64,000 nt of DNA from Blepharisma stoltei. Lineage: Eukaryota > Ciliophora > Heterotrichea > Heterotrichida > Blepharismidae. How positions within the stretch are numbered: the stretch's first letter is position 1; every line of letters begins with the position of its first letter. Below are positions 22,736 to 33,509 of the stretch, piece after piece. The DNA lies in assembly GCA_914767885.1 (NCBI GenBank), contig CAJZBQ010000018.1, forward strand, positions 496,001-560,000, read 5' to 3'. Under the pieces are notes generated by a model that worked only from the letters and a program-made list of their open reading frames with translations, did not search any database and had not been told where the DNA came from. The position numbers and the translations under genes were made by a program.

Positions 22736-22886
22736 TTATTTATAATTTCTATTTTCTATATTTTTTTAAATATTAATTTAATATCAAAATATTTTAGCCT
22801 AGCAATATTTCAAATAAAAACAGGCACTAATATTTAATTTTGTGTCTATAAATTCTATACAAAAAGCATATTTAACTTATAGCCCC

Positions 22887-25353
22887 TTATCTAGATCTCA
22901 ATGACGGCCTAAACGTGCATTGTTTCACTTCTGCCATTTCCCTCTCCTCTCTTTCCTTTACCAACTTCAACTGTTTTAATTGCTGAGTCATTGTTAACCT
23001 CTCATAAATATTCTCTGGTAAATTCCCTCTAGACTTTTCACTTAATTTAATTGACATTTCACTAATTCTTGGTTTTTTCACTTCTTCAGGCTCAGGTTTT
23101 GTTTCCCGTTTGAGAATATACGCCTTTTCTTCAATATTCAAATTTTTCAAAAGCTCATTCATTTTTTCAACAAAAGCTGCAAAATCAAGGGTCAGATTTT
23201 CTTCTTCAATTTCTTCAAATATTGGTGCCATTATTTCACAAGTTTTATCTTCAAGCGTATCAATAGAAATATTTCCTGATGAGATGCTGCCGTCTTGATC
23301 AGAATCTAAAAGCTTAAAAATCCTTTCCAGTTGACTTGTTTTGAATTTTTCGAATATTTTTTGAGAGTTATCACTGGGCCTTCGGCCTGATATAGAAGCT
23401 TCTGCAAGTCTTTCAGTTTGCATTCTTAGCTCTTTATCAATATTAGCAGCTTTTACGTCTTTTAGAGAATATAAATGTTCCCAAATAGGAGTGTCTGCAG
23501 ATCGCTATATAAATCTTACATTGACTTTACTATAGGTTTGAGGCCGGAAAAGCTGTTGACCTGTGCTTTCGTCGTGGGTGACGATTTGGCTTTGTCTGGC
23601 AGCTTCCATTTCTTCTTCAAATTTAAGCTTGGAGTTAATTAGCCTTTCGACAAATTCTTCTTTGGTTTCGGTGGTCCTTTGCTTTGCAATGTCAGGTCTA
23701 AAACTGAACTGTTTGATGCTATTGATTTCTTGTTCAAGCTTCTTTTCTTTTCGTTTAGAAGCTTGCTGGAATAGCTCTTCGTGGACAGATTTGCTGTAGT
23801 CTCTTGATTTTAGCTGCCTCTCCTTTATAGCTGGCACGAATGAGCATTCTTTCATTTGTTCCTCTTCAACTTCTGCTTTAATTTTTTCTTTATGCTCTTC
23901 ATATTGCTTTCCTTTTTTTATTAAATAATTTTCTAGTTTATCTTCATTTCTAAATAAATTGGCAAAAATAATGAGAAATAAATATAGTCTTTTGGTGTTA
24001 TTTCTGATCTGCTCCCACGAGCCAAAAATGGGTTTCCACATGGAATTTCTGGATTTTCACGCGTGGAATCCATCTTTGGCTCGTGGAGCCGATCAGAAAT
24101 TTAAGCAACCGATCATATAATATAGAAGACAAATAAAGGACGAATGCAAATTTTTTATAATAATTAACTTAGATTTAGCTTATACTTCATTTCTAGATGA
24201 GGCTACAGATCCTGATGTCTTATTAATTGACGGTGTAAACGTAAACTCTTTGGCGGATTTTTCTTCAATTTCATTTTTTTTATTTTCGATTTTTTGTTTT
24301 GCTGTTTCTTTTTGTTTTAGGCCTTTCAAATACAACCATTCCCCATAATTCCTTTTACTAGGATTCTGCTTATTTGTATGCAGCTGACTAGTTGACGCTG
24401 AAGAAGCTGTTTTTGGTCTTGCAGTTTTCGATTGTTTTGCTAGTCTTTCATAGATGCTACCGCTTGAGATATGTGGAGCATCATTTGGGGCATTATAATT
24501 AAAGTCATCTTTTGCAGCTGCCTTTGGCTTTTTTTTCTTATTATCTCGCTGTTGAATGACTTCTTGTTGACGGGAGCTTGAATATGATCCATAAAAATCT
24601 TGGACTTTTCCTGGGTCTTGGAGCTTGGCATTTTTCATAACAGCTTCTTTGTTTTGTTTAATTAAGGACTCTAAGGAATGTTGCATGGATTTGTCAAGAA
24701 AATGCTTTTTGGCGAAATCTTGAGCAAGTTGAGAGGGGTCGTCATTTTCGTAAATGATAATGATATCTTGTCGGCCGTCACCGATTTCGACGGTCATTGC
24801 CAATAGCTCTTGGTTCTTGACTTCAGACTGACTGTTTTGATCAGGTGCAGGATTTTGATCTTCACAACTGTTTCCTTCTTCTAGCAGCCCCATCCATAAG
24901 CGAACACCCATTGGAAAAATTCCTATTTTTTCGGAAAAAAAATAAAAAAATTTTTATTAAATGATAATTATTATACTGAAATCTCTAGTTAATTCTGTTT
25001 ATTTTAAACAGCTTGCATATTAAAATATAAATTTGACAAATTAAATTAATATTTGCTTTAAAGCTATAGAAATTTTCCCATAGATGGCACTGTTTGCCCT
25101 TGATTTGCCCACTGTGAAAATTTTTTGTTCGACCAGTACCATATGGTTTGGCCAAACCAAAAAATTTTCCTAGTGGGCAAATCAAGGGCAAACAGCGCCA
25201 TCTATGGGAAAATTCTATATTTCGATTTGGGATTTTAAAAAAAAATTATTATAAATTTCCATATAAATATTTTTAAAAATAAACCCGGTAGGCTAACAAA
25301 ATTTTTATTTGCTCACAGAGGAAGGAGAGTAAGAAGTCTTCTGGTTGCTCCAT
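22887..25353 (-). CDS. EF-hand protein with repeated F-x-P motifs, cilium-type
   Basis: Minus-strand exons 25353-25332, 24883-24196, 23952-23520 and 23504-22887 total 587 codons after removing a family A element, a 243-bp IES and a 15-nt intron. The N-terminus has a small beta/alpha segment (TVEIGDGRQDIIIIYENDD). Spread along the protein are F-[TSR]-[FV]-x-P motifs (EFTFTPSIN, ECSFVPAIK, QFSFRPDIA, CTFRPSLRS) within charged coiled-coil sequence. One EF-hand-like loop (DSDQDGSISSGN) precedes the C-terminus. This mixture is common in protist ciliary or cytoskeletal proteins; function not identified. The true start ATG (25351-25353) lies beyond the family A element. Confidence 0.7.
23505..23519 (-). 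other. 15-nt spliceosomal intron
   Basis: GTAAGATTTATATAG on the minus strand; splicing joins YSKVN to RSADTPIWEH. Confidence 0.85.
23953..24195. mobile_element. IES with internal inverted repeats (243 bp)
   Basis: TA at 23951-23952 and 24194-24195, each next to the same TTCATTTC/GAAATGAA motif, giving an 11-bp direct repeat at the edges. Excision joins VASSRN to EDKLEN. Inside, 24003-24102 is an imperfect palindrome (TCTGATCTGCTCCCACGAGC against GCTCGTGGAGCCGATCAGA), perhaps a smaller element nested in the IES. Confidence 0.75.
24884..25331 (-). mobile_element. Family A MITE-like element with a nested palindrome (448 bp)
   Basis: TA at 24882-24883 and 25330-25331. Diverged ends (CCATAAGCGAACACC; GCTCACAGAGGAAGG). 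The inner segment 25065-25220 is a long inverted repeat (ATAGATGGCACTGTTTGCCC / GGGCAAACAGCGCCATCTAT) absent from other copies, so it looks like a second element. Excision joins MEQPEDFL to EEGNSCED. Confidence 0.75.
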
Positions 25354-25747
25354 TATTTAAACAATGAAAATGGTTGGGAATAGTGTTTCCTTACGGAACT
25401 GATTAAAAATTGAAAATAAATTTGAATTATTTGTGTTTTGAGGTTGCATGGATGACATTTATGGCGAAGGAGATTAAAAATGCTTTTAAATTTTATCATT
25501 ATATTAAAATTGGATTAAATATAAACATTTAACTGCACAGAATACAGTAGGTTAATATTTAAAATTATTCCCAAACACTCCTGATAACTTTTTTATCATT
25601 CTTTTGCTCTTTTATTTCTCTTTTTGAATCAATAAATTTGATTAACAAAACACTCTCAACCCAAGTTTATACCCAATATATTATTTTTTCATCAAATTAA
25701 GAATTTATGCTTCAATTAGCAACCATTTGCATATATGAAAAAATATT
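25354..25747. other. AT-rich intergenic region
   Basis: About 390 bp between divergent genes; no frames or repeats recognised. Confidence 0.4.
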
Positions 25748-27129
25748 ATGGATTCTTCTTTAGATTCAGATAAATATAGCCCGAACCTTGCTTTGGATAG
25801 GGCTTGTCTGATGTCTCCCGAAGTCAGTTGAGGAGTTGATAAGCCAATGCTCGTTGGTGAAGTCAACTTGCATATGGCAAATCCTCTTTGCTGGTGATAT
25901 GCCATCTGTGAGCTAACCTTGCCAACAAACCTTGGTTTGTCAACTCCCCATCTTACTTCGGGAGACATCAGACAAGCCTTATCCAAAGCAGAGATCGGGC
26001 AATATTCTTCATATATCGAGGAAATTGATCAAAGTCCAACTCGCCGCGTCAATTGACCTCAAAACAGCAACTCAATCCCTGGCCCTTTTCCTATCGAAAG
26101 GCAAACTAAAACCCCAACAATTGATCTTAAAAGCCCAGCAGAAGAAGCAGGTAGAATGAGTGCCACTGACTCCCCCCCCTTTAAATTGGAACTATAATTT
26201 TTTTCCAATTTAAAGGGGGGTTAAGAAAATTTTTTTTTAAAAAAAAAATCATTATAAAATTTTTTATAAAAAAAAAATTTATATAAAATTTAAAAAAACA
26301 AAAAAATTTATCGAATTAGATTAATAAATTTGTTTAATAAAACGCTATTTGCTCTTTATCCTTTAAAACAAAGCAAGATATAACTAAAATTTTATTATTA
26401 ATTGATATGCCACTATTAATTGGTATCAAAACTATTTACACAAAAATTATTATTTTTATTGATAAAAAAAATTTTTAGAAAATTTATTAATCAGAGTGCT
26501 AATTTTGTTTAAATAAGATGTTATTTATACTCTATTCTTTAAAATAAAGCAAGAGATAAGTAAATTTTGATTTTTTGTAAAGAATTCGTATTGAATTTAT
26601 ATCAAAGCTATTTAAATAAAAAATATCATTTTTTTATTAAAAAAAATAAAATGTTTTAAAAACAAAAAAAATTAAAATTTTTTTAAAAATTTACAATTAA
26701 GGATAATAAATTTATTTAAATAAGATGCTCTTTATACTCTATTCTTTAAACAAGAGCAGGATATATCTAAATTTTTAATTTTAGTTAAGAAGAAATATTT
26801 AAATTATATCAAAACTTTTTACATAAAAATTATGATTTATATAAAATAAATTTTTTATTATAAAATTAAATTTTGTTCCAATTTAAAGGGGGGTTAATTT
26901 ACCAAAAAAGTGGAAATTTTACCTATATTTTATTCCAATTTAAAGGGGGGGGAGTGAGAGTTTTGTAAGTATGAATATATTTACATCCAGATCTCCAGAC
27001 CTAAATGAAAGCCCATTTGAGAAAAGAAAAAATACTGAAGATATTTCGATAGAAAATATTTCAGTTCAGCAGCATATCTTTTGTGCGGATTGCAAATGCT
27101 CAAGACAAATTGTATGTAGCCTGCTTTAA
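25748..27129 (+). CDS. Small unrecognised protein with C-terminal CxxC-type cysteines
   Basis: Exons 25748-25776, 26005-26169 and 26958-27129 (122 codons) after removing an inverted-repeat IES and a family B element. The N-terminus is acidic (MDSSLDSDKYSSYIEEID), the middle is Pro/Ser-rich, and the C-terminus FCADCKCSRQIVC has closely spaced cysteines that might bind zinc. No family recognised. TGA is read as Trp at RVNWPQN. Family B excision is assumed between two TGA triplets, not TTA, so this junction is less sure. Confidence 0.5.
25777..26004. mobile_element. IES with terminal inverted repeats (228 bp)
   Basis: TA at 25775-25776 and 26003-26004. The ends are imperfect inverted repeats over about 70 bp (CTTTGGATAGGGCTTGTCTGATG / CATCAGACAAGCCTTATCCAAAG). 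Removal joins SDKY to SSYIEEID. The long open frames on both strands here are a by-product of the palindrome. Confidence 0.75.
26170..26957 (+). mobile_element. Family B MITE-like element (788 bp)
   Basis: Begins CTCCCCCCCTTTAAATTGGAAC and ends CCAATTTAAAGGGGGGGGAG, flanked by TGA at 26167-26169 and 26955-26957. The left half starts with a back-to-back inverted copy of the end, as in family A. The interior contains about three degenerate direct repeats marked by CTCTTTATCCTTTAAAACAAAG-like stretches at about 26350, 26530 and 26735. No coding capacity. Confidence 0.75.
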
Positions 27130-27252
27130 ATTAGTTCTTTGGAAATTGAATATTTGGTAAACTAGTAAATCACAATTATTTAACTTATTTTTTGAAAAAA
27201 TTATCTCTTCTACAGAATTTTTGAAATTTATTTTGTTTAATTTAATTCTGCT

Positions 27253-29043
27253 CTAATCGTTTTTATCTGAAGCTTTATCTGATGGCTCTTTTTTCATTTT
27301 TCCGTTTTCCCAGACTCCTTTTCTAGCTTTGCCTTTCTCATTATACAAAGTTCCTTGTCCATGTTGCTTGCCATTAAGCCAGTTTCCTTCATATTTTTTG
27401 CCATTTGGCCATCCAAAAATGCCCCATCCTTCTTTTTGGTCCATCACATATTGTCCTTCATAATATCTTCCATCAGACCACTTGAAAATGCCTTTGCCAT
27501 GCATTTTATTGTTTTTCCATTCCCCTTCATATTCTCTATCATTATTCCAGACATATTTTCCTCTCCCTTCGATTTGATTATTTACTTACTTACTTAGTTA
27601 CATAGTTTTTAAGGTGTCTAGTGCCCACACCCCTTAATGAAAAAGGGTCAAAGCGACAACTAGTGACGTCACCAAGCCATCTTGGAATATGTGGTCAGCC
27701 CACACCCAAGCCTTCTATGAGGCTAGTCGCCAGATAAATCGCCGCACATCTCACCCGGCGCGTTGCCGTCGCTCGTCCAGACTCAGCTCCTGCGCGTGTT
27801 CCGCCTAAGGGTCATCCTCCCGTGGGGACGTGCTGAGAGGTAAAACTCCGAAATCTTGAGTGCACTGAGGAGTCGTGTGCTTTGGTTATCCCCAAAGTTA
27901 AACGACTATTGCTGTGCAGAAGTTCTCGAGAGAAAACCCAACCCCATAAATAAAATTCCATGAGGGAGAGAAAATTGGCAGAGCCAATTTCTCTCGAACC
28001 GAATGCCATTTTATTTATGATTTGATTATTTACAAATTCTCCTTCATAATGACTTCCATCAGCCCAAGAGAATTTTCCGAACCCATTTTTCTCTCCATCT
28101 TTATATTGTCCTTCATATCTTGACCCATCAGGCCAGCTTTCAATTCCCATTCCTGACTGTTTGCCCATAGCCCATTCGCCTTCATATACATTTTTCATTG
28201 CATAAACCATTTTTCCTTTCCCTTGCATTTGGCCTTCAACCCAGTCTCCTTCATATACATCTCCAGATGGGGAAATTCTTCTAGCTTTTCCATGAAGTTT
28301 GCCTGATTTCCAATATCCTTCAGAAATAGATCCATCAGTTGCGTATAGTGTCCCTTTCCCATTTTGCAAACCTTCTGAGCTCCATTCGCCTACATAAACG
28401 CTTCCATCAGGATTTTTGACTGGGCCTTTTGCAGTTGCTCCAGGAGTGGGGCTATAGTTGAAGTTAAACGGCCCTAGGCTTGATATACTCTGATATACAA
28501 ATTGTGTGCCGGCTCCACATATGGGAAATTTTTCCATGTGTGGAGCCAAATTCAAAATGTGGAACCATTCAATTGTGTAGACTCAACATCTGAATTTGGC
28601 TCCATCTAAGAAAAATTTCCCACATGTGGAGCCTGGTACACAATTTGCGTATCACAGAATATCATATCTTTGGCAAGAGGGCTTATAAGGTGGCTTGGAA
28701 TTTCGTTCAGTTCTTGGAGACTTGGAGCTTTAGTAGGGGCTGCTTGTTCTTTTGCTGGAGGTTGAGAATTTATGGTAACTTTGGAATTTGCTGCAAAAGA
28801 TTTCCTAGCGAGATAGCCTCTGCAGGCAGATTGGACTTTAATGGTGTCTATTTTGGATAGAGCTGGCTTAATAGGCTCAGGAGATATTGCTTCTACTTGA
28901 ACGTTGGCTGTAGTTACAGCTGATGGAGTAGGCGAAGGCAACAATTCTGATTGAAGCTTGTAATTCTTATTAGTAGGAGCAGGGTTGTCTAGAGCTATTC
29001 CTCCTTCTTCTTTTTTTGAATGCATACAGTTGCACGAACCCAT
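27253..29043 (-). CDS. MORN-repeat protein with IQ motif and possible N-myristoylation
   Basis: Minus-strand exons 29043-28639, 28495-28034 and 27585-27253 (400 codons). It starts MGSCNCMHS, a good N-myristoylation and palmitoylation signal, so I prefer this Met over an upstream one. Residues about 60-85 hold an IQ-like motif (IKVQSACRGYLARKSF). From residue about 165 there are about nine MORN repeats (YEGDWVEGQMQGKGKMVY, YEGEWAMGKQSGMG, YEGQYKDGEKNGFGKFSW and so on). MORN proteins bind membranes or act as scaffolds in protist cortices. One repeat junction is broken by a SINE-like element and the N-terminal region by a 143-bp IES. Confidence 0.8.
27586..28018 (-). mobile_element. SINE-like retroelement S3 in the MORN gene
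   Basis: A 433-bp GC-rich insertion flanked by a perfect 15-bp direct repeat GATTTGATTATTTAC (27571-27585, 28019-28033). (TTAC)n tail at left. The right end, read in reverse, starts AAAATGGCATTCGG, like the other SINE-like 5' ends. Removal plus one repeat joins EFVNNQI to EGRGKYVW. Confidence 0.8.
28496..28638. mobile_element. Palindromic IES (143 bp)
   Basis: TA at 28494-28495 and 28637-28638. The two halves are inverted repeats (GGCTCCACATATGGGAAATT / AATTTCCCACATGTGGAGCC). Removal joins CDTQIVY to QSISSLGPF. Confidence 0.8.
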
Positions 29044-29756
29044 TTTTGTATAGCTTGGAAATAGTTTATTGACGATTAATTTATTTAAAAATGTTAGCTT
29101 GACTTTGAATAGATGCAAGCTAAATGTGAACTTTGGAGATTTGTGAGACCAAGAGATTGAATTTTAGAATACTGAATAAGCTTTATGACAGAAAAAATTA
29201 GGGTAAATATTTTTGGTTATGAATTGCTTGGTTTTTAAAAATTTTAGATCAAATCAGTGGAGAAAGCTATATTATGAATAAAGATAAGTAAATTATAAGA
29301 GCAATTTTTATAATTTTTATTGTGCATTAATTAAAATTAAGAAAATATTAATAAAATTCGAATTCAATAGATTTTTTGAACTTAATTTTATTATTGAAAG
29401 ATTTTTTAAATTTAATAAGGCAAACTTATTTAATTGTAGCTTTATTCTTCGAGGTCAAAATAATTAAATTTATATTGAAATTTAAAGCCTTTATTTGCAA
29501 CAGTTTAATTTTATTTAATTAGTTTTGTAAATAGATTGAAAATTAATAAAGATAGCATTTTAGAGAATCTATTTTTTGCTAGGAGGCTATAGAAACTATC
29601 TTTCAAGCTTATATCTACACTTATAAGCTCTAGATATTAGCAACCCATCTATATGATTTTTCTATATCCTTCCTATTATCAAATCAAAATTATTTTTTGA
29701 TATCTCATTTAATGCTAAGCAACATAAAGCCATTGATATAAATTTGTCTTCTTTCT
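29044..29756. other. AT-rich non-coding region
   Basis: About 710 bp of very AT-rich sequence upstream of the MORN gene; no supported features. An upstream in-frame ATG at 29116-29118 could extend the MORN protein by 25 residues. Confidence 0.4.
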
Positions 29757-29894
29757 TTACTTACCAAAACTCATCTTTTCGTATATAGGGACTGATTTTT
29801 GCATTTTTTCTCTCCGGTTTGACTTTGAATCATCAATTACTTCTGGATTTAAAATCCATTTTGACGACTTTTTCTGACCCATTTTATATCCCAT
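29757..29894 (-). CDS. Possible small protein (45 aa)
   Basis: Minus-strand frame starting MGYKMGQKKSSKWILNPE and ending TAA at 29759-29757. Lys/Ser-rich, codon use like coding sequence. It lies head-to-head with the SET-domain gene. The frame ends GGT AAG TAA, which could be a 5' splice site, but no matching 15-16 nt intron was found. Weak call. Confidence 0.25.
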   Translation of the reverse strand: MGYKMGQKKSSKWILNPEVIDDSKSNRREKMQKSVPIYEKMSFGK

Positions 29895-29922
29895 CACTCT
29901 GAGACTTATATCTAATATTTCC

Positions 29923-32900
29923 ATGAGCAAGCCACTCCATTATTACCAAGGAGATAATACTTTCTATCCATCAGGACAAGAGAGAGATGTTACTTCAATG
30001 AGCTTCCGCCAACAAATTATTTACCTCATGCAGCAAACACGTGATGAGCAGCCTCGGTCACAAAGGATCTCGTTAGAAGAAGATGTAGATGAGCTATTCT
30101 CATTTTTTATTAAATAATTTTACCATTAATTATACAATTTACCTTAATTTTTATAAAAAAATAATAATTATCCCTAATTTTATTAATAAAAACCATAAAT
30201 TTACAGTATAAACGAATATTTACTTCAAGAGAAAATTAGAGTAAGCCATATATAGAACACCCTCCCTAGCCCTTCAAAACAAGCCTTACGAAATAAGTAT
30301 ATTGAAGAAGCTTGCAAAGTTTTTAAACTGATTAAAAAAAGTGTATATGCAGAGAGAAAACCTATAAAATTGGGATCCAACGAGATCATGGTGTGCACCT
30401 GTAAGCAGCCTTATCGCATTCCAGAAGGCAAACATGCTGGAAAGCTTACGATCGCATGTGGCCGCACTTGTTTGAATAGAGTTATCAGTACTGAATGCTA
30501 CTTGGGCAGTTGCCCGCTCGGTGAACTTTGCACAAATAGAAGATTTCAGCTTCAGCAGCATGCCCAAGTTTATCCGATTAAAACAGAAAACCGTGGGTGG
30601 GGGTTGGCAGCAGGGCAGTTTATTAAAAAAGGTACTTTTGTAATCCAGTATCTTGGTGAAATATATTCAATAGACTCGCCTATCGGAATCAAAAGACTTG
30701 AAAAGTATAGAGGAAAGGAGTGCACCTACCTGATGTCAACTTCACACAATGAAGTAATAGATCCTACCAAAAAGGGAAACCTAGCTAGATTTATAAATCA
30801 TTCATGTGAGCCTAATTGTGAAACACAGAAGTGGAACGTCTTACTCCGTGAGCGAACAAAACCATTAGAAAAATCGTTATTTTTTGCTTAAAAACCCACC
30901 CTCAACAAAAATTATTTATGGGAAAAAAATTGATATATAAGTGATAATTAGTATAATGAAATCTCGAGCTAATTCTGTTTAATTTTAAACAAATTGCGTT
31001 TTAAAACATAAAATTTTACTAATTAAATTAATATTTTGATTTACAAATTTTTGCGAAGTAGGATTTTTTTAAATTTGAAAAAAAAAATTCTATAAAATTT
31101 CTATATAATTTTTTTTTTTAAAATAAAAATATTAATCCCGCTCCGAAAGCGAACATATATTTTTGTTTGCTCATGGAGAGGGAGTTAGGAGAAATATGTG
31201 TCGGGATTTTCGCAAAGAGAGATATATATGAAGATGAAGAATTGACTTTTGATTATATATTTGGCTTAATCAAATTCGAAATTATTTTGCTAAATAATAT
31301 ATAAATTTTAATAGAAAAATAGGAAATTTTGCATCCCTATCATCCTAAAAAATTATTATAAACCAAAATAGGTTTGATACACACAAAACATCACTGACCA
31401 AGTGCTTATGTGGAGCTGCAAAGTGCAGAAAGTACTTAGGACTGATCCCTTCAGATTACCAATCTTCTGAAGATTGACTTAAAAGGCTTGATAAGATGAA
31501 ATGCAGCATTTGCAAAAAAAGCAGCGAAGAAGACGAGTATTTAGTCCTATGTGATGGCTGTAACAAAGGATGGCATATATATTGCTTAAAACCGCCGCTT
31601 GAGGAAATTCCAAGTGGAGAATGGATGTGCCAAAAATGCACATTAAAACATAAGCCTAAAGGAGAAAAAAAGCCAAAAAAAGAAAAATCCCCAGAACTTA
31701 TAGAAGATCTTATTAAAAAAATTGAGCCACCACAAGAAATCCTTATGATGGTAGAAAAAAGGACATTAGATGCTCTCAGGAATCATTTAGATGATATTTT
31801 AGAAAAAGATGTAAAGCTTTTTTGGGGAAAATGTAATGACCAAGGACAATATGAAGTCACTATAAGAGGAGCGAATTCTCAGTATGTAGAAATGTTTATT
31901 GAGCAGCTGTCACAAGAGGTGAAGCCTGAAGTGCAAGTGCCTGACGAAATTACTGAGATTGAGCTGAAGGTAGAAGCTCTTTATTTGAAAAAACTTGTGA
32001 AATCATTTTCTAATATGCAGCATAAAGGTATGATTTTTTAATAAAATTGACTATGGATATTAATACTATATTAAATATTGTTTTTAAAAATATTGAACCT
32101 GCACTATGAGATTTCTAATTAATTCAGCCTAAAAGAGAATAATATATCTTACGACCAGACGCTATTGACTGATGATATCTATCCCTTAGACAAACTTACC
32201 AGCATATATATTTCAGGACACAGACAAAGTATTGAAGGATTTGCAGAAGAAATTTTGAATATTTTAGACACATTTCAGACCTCTACCATTTATTTTTCGA
32301 TAACTGAAGCTTCGATACTGATGAGGAATATAATTAACTTCAAAAATTTATTACATCCGGCTGAAATTAGAGTATCAAAAGAGCAAGTTACCAACGAATC
32401 TCCCCACCCATTTTATTTTTATTCAAGACTAGAAAGAAAAGTTGTATTAATAGGAACAGAAAAGTAATTTTTATTTACTCCCTACCTTTAAATTGGAACA
32501 AAATATCCTGTTTTAATTTAAAGGGCTTTATTGTTTTTCTAAAAAAAAATTATATTGAATATTTCTTGATAAAATAGCATTTATAAAGTTTTGAAAAATT
32601 AAAAAATACAAAAAATTAAGTGTGAAAACTGTTAAATAATATTCTACTCGCATTTTTTCCATTAAATTATGTTAAATTAATTTTATTTCAATTTATCAAA
32701 TTTTTTATATTAAAAAAAAATTACTTCAATGTACCAAAAATGGAAATTTTGTTCGGGGAGTTAGGGAAATTGATGAAGCTTGTAGAGTGATCACAGCATG
32801 GTTCAATCAGCAGCTTAAAGGAGAACAGGAGCACTCATTCAATTTTATACTTCCAGTTAAAGTGTGCAAATATCTAAATCGATACAAAATGGGAAAGAAA

Positions 32901-33461
32901 TATTTAAATCCCAAAACATTTTTAAATGTAATAATTTTTTTTTACTTTTGATAAATAAGAAATTTTATTGAAAAAAAATTATAAAGACTATCACTAATAG
33001 AATGAAACCATAAAATGGACATCATCAAAGAGCTAAACCAAATGCATGCATTTGTCATACCTTTAATCAAATTTTTCGAACCACTGCCACCAAGGAAGTA
33101 CCTCACAGTTTACATTGTTGGAACATGAAAACAAATAATAGCAGCAAAAATAAAAATTATTGAAATAGCAGATAACTATACAGAAAACAATGAAATCAAT
33201 AAATTTTTTTCTTTTGTTACAGCTCAAATGTTTCGCCATATTATTAAAAACACAGCAAAGTTTATTCATGCAATGGAGAAAAGATTTTTCAGCAGAAATG
33301 CTCAGGAATTAGAAGTTTGAAAATATTGCCCACAAAGGCACTATATTCTTGGATTTTGGGATGTATATTCCGCTGAACTGTTGTGTGGTGAGCAAGGGAA
33401 TGAGAAGATAGAATCATTTAGAAGCCAAGTCCTTATTTTTCCAATGAAAATATTTAATTAA
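29923..33461 (+). CDS. AWS-SET-PHD histone lysine methyltransferase, six interruptions
   Basis: Inferred exons 29923-30112, 30269-30843, 31188-31257, 31371-32030, 32142-32463, 32765-32924 and 32991-33461 give 816 codons. Order of parts: N-terminal region (1-100), AWS-like Cys cluster (CGRTCLNRVISTECYLGSC), SET domain with GWGLAAGQFIKKGTFVIQYL, ARFINHSCEPNCETQKW and DEELTFDY, post-SET TKCLCGAAKCRKYLG, then a PHD finger (CSICKKSSEEDEYLVLCDGC, WHIYCLKPP, WMCQKC). AWS-SET-post-SET proteins of the SETD2/NSD/ASH1 group usually methylate H3K36; substrate here is inferred. The SET core itself is broken by a family A element and a 113-bp IES, so the enzyme cannot be made from unprocessed DNA. The C-terminal 300 residues are not recognised. 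Confidence 0.8.
30113..30268. other. IES in SET-PHD gene (156 bp)
   Basis: TA at 30111-30112 and 30267-30268. Removal joins LFSFFI to SPSKQALRNKY. The boundary choice is the only one found that avoids TAG at 30253. Confidence 0.6.
30844..31187 (-). mobile_element. Family A MITE-like element in SET domain (344 bp)
   Basis: TA at 30842-30843 and 31186-31187; ends CTCCGTGAGCGAAC and CATGGAGAGGGAGTTA. Excision joins ETQKWNVL to GEICVGIFAKRDIY, restoring the SET motif. Confidence 0.85.
31258..31370. other. IES in SET domain (113 bp)
   Basis: TA at 31256-31257 and 31369-31370. Excision joins ELTFDY to RFDTHKTSLTKCLCG, the expected SET to post-SET transition. Confidence 0.8.
32031..32141. other. 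IES in SET-PHD gene (111 bp)
   Basis: TA at 32029-32030 and 32140-32141. Excision joins NMQHKG to NISYDQTLL. Other TA pairs close by are possible, but this one avoids all stops. Confidence 0.6.
32464..32764 (+). other. 15-nt intron interrupted by a MITE
   Basis: Intron bases 32464-32477 plus 32764 spell GTAATTTTTATTTAG after the family B element 32478-32763 is removed at TA. Splicing then joins IGTEK to EIDEACRVITAW in frame. The MITE lies immediately before the final G of the 3' splice site. Confidence 0.8.
32478..32763 (+). mobile_element. Family B MITE-like element inside an intron (286 bp)
   Basis: TA at 32476-32477 and 32762-32763. The left end CTCCCTACCTTTAAATTGGAAC is followed by an inverted copy; the right end is eroded (TTCGGGGAGTTA). 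Confidence 0.75.
32925..32990. other. IES in SET-PHD gene (66 bp, or 60 bp)
   Basis: Right TA at 32989-32990; left TA at 32923-32924 (66 bp) or 32929-32930 (60 bp). Both keep frame into SLIEWNHKMDIIKEL. Very T-rich. Confidence 0.6.
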
Positions 33462-33509
33462 AATTTAACTGCAAAATATAATAAAAAAAATTTATTATTA
33501 TTTTTAAGG

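Noticed and set aside
25705-26159. Overlapping plus and minus frames with mirror-image peptides
   Set aside because: By-product of the inverted repeats of the IES at 25777-26004; only the short plus-strand flanks are coding.
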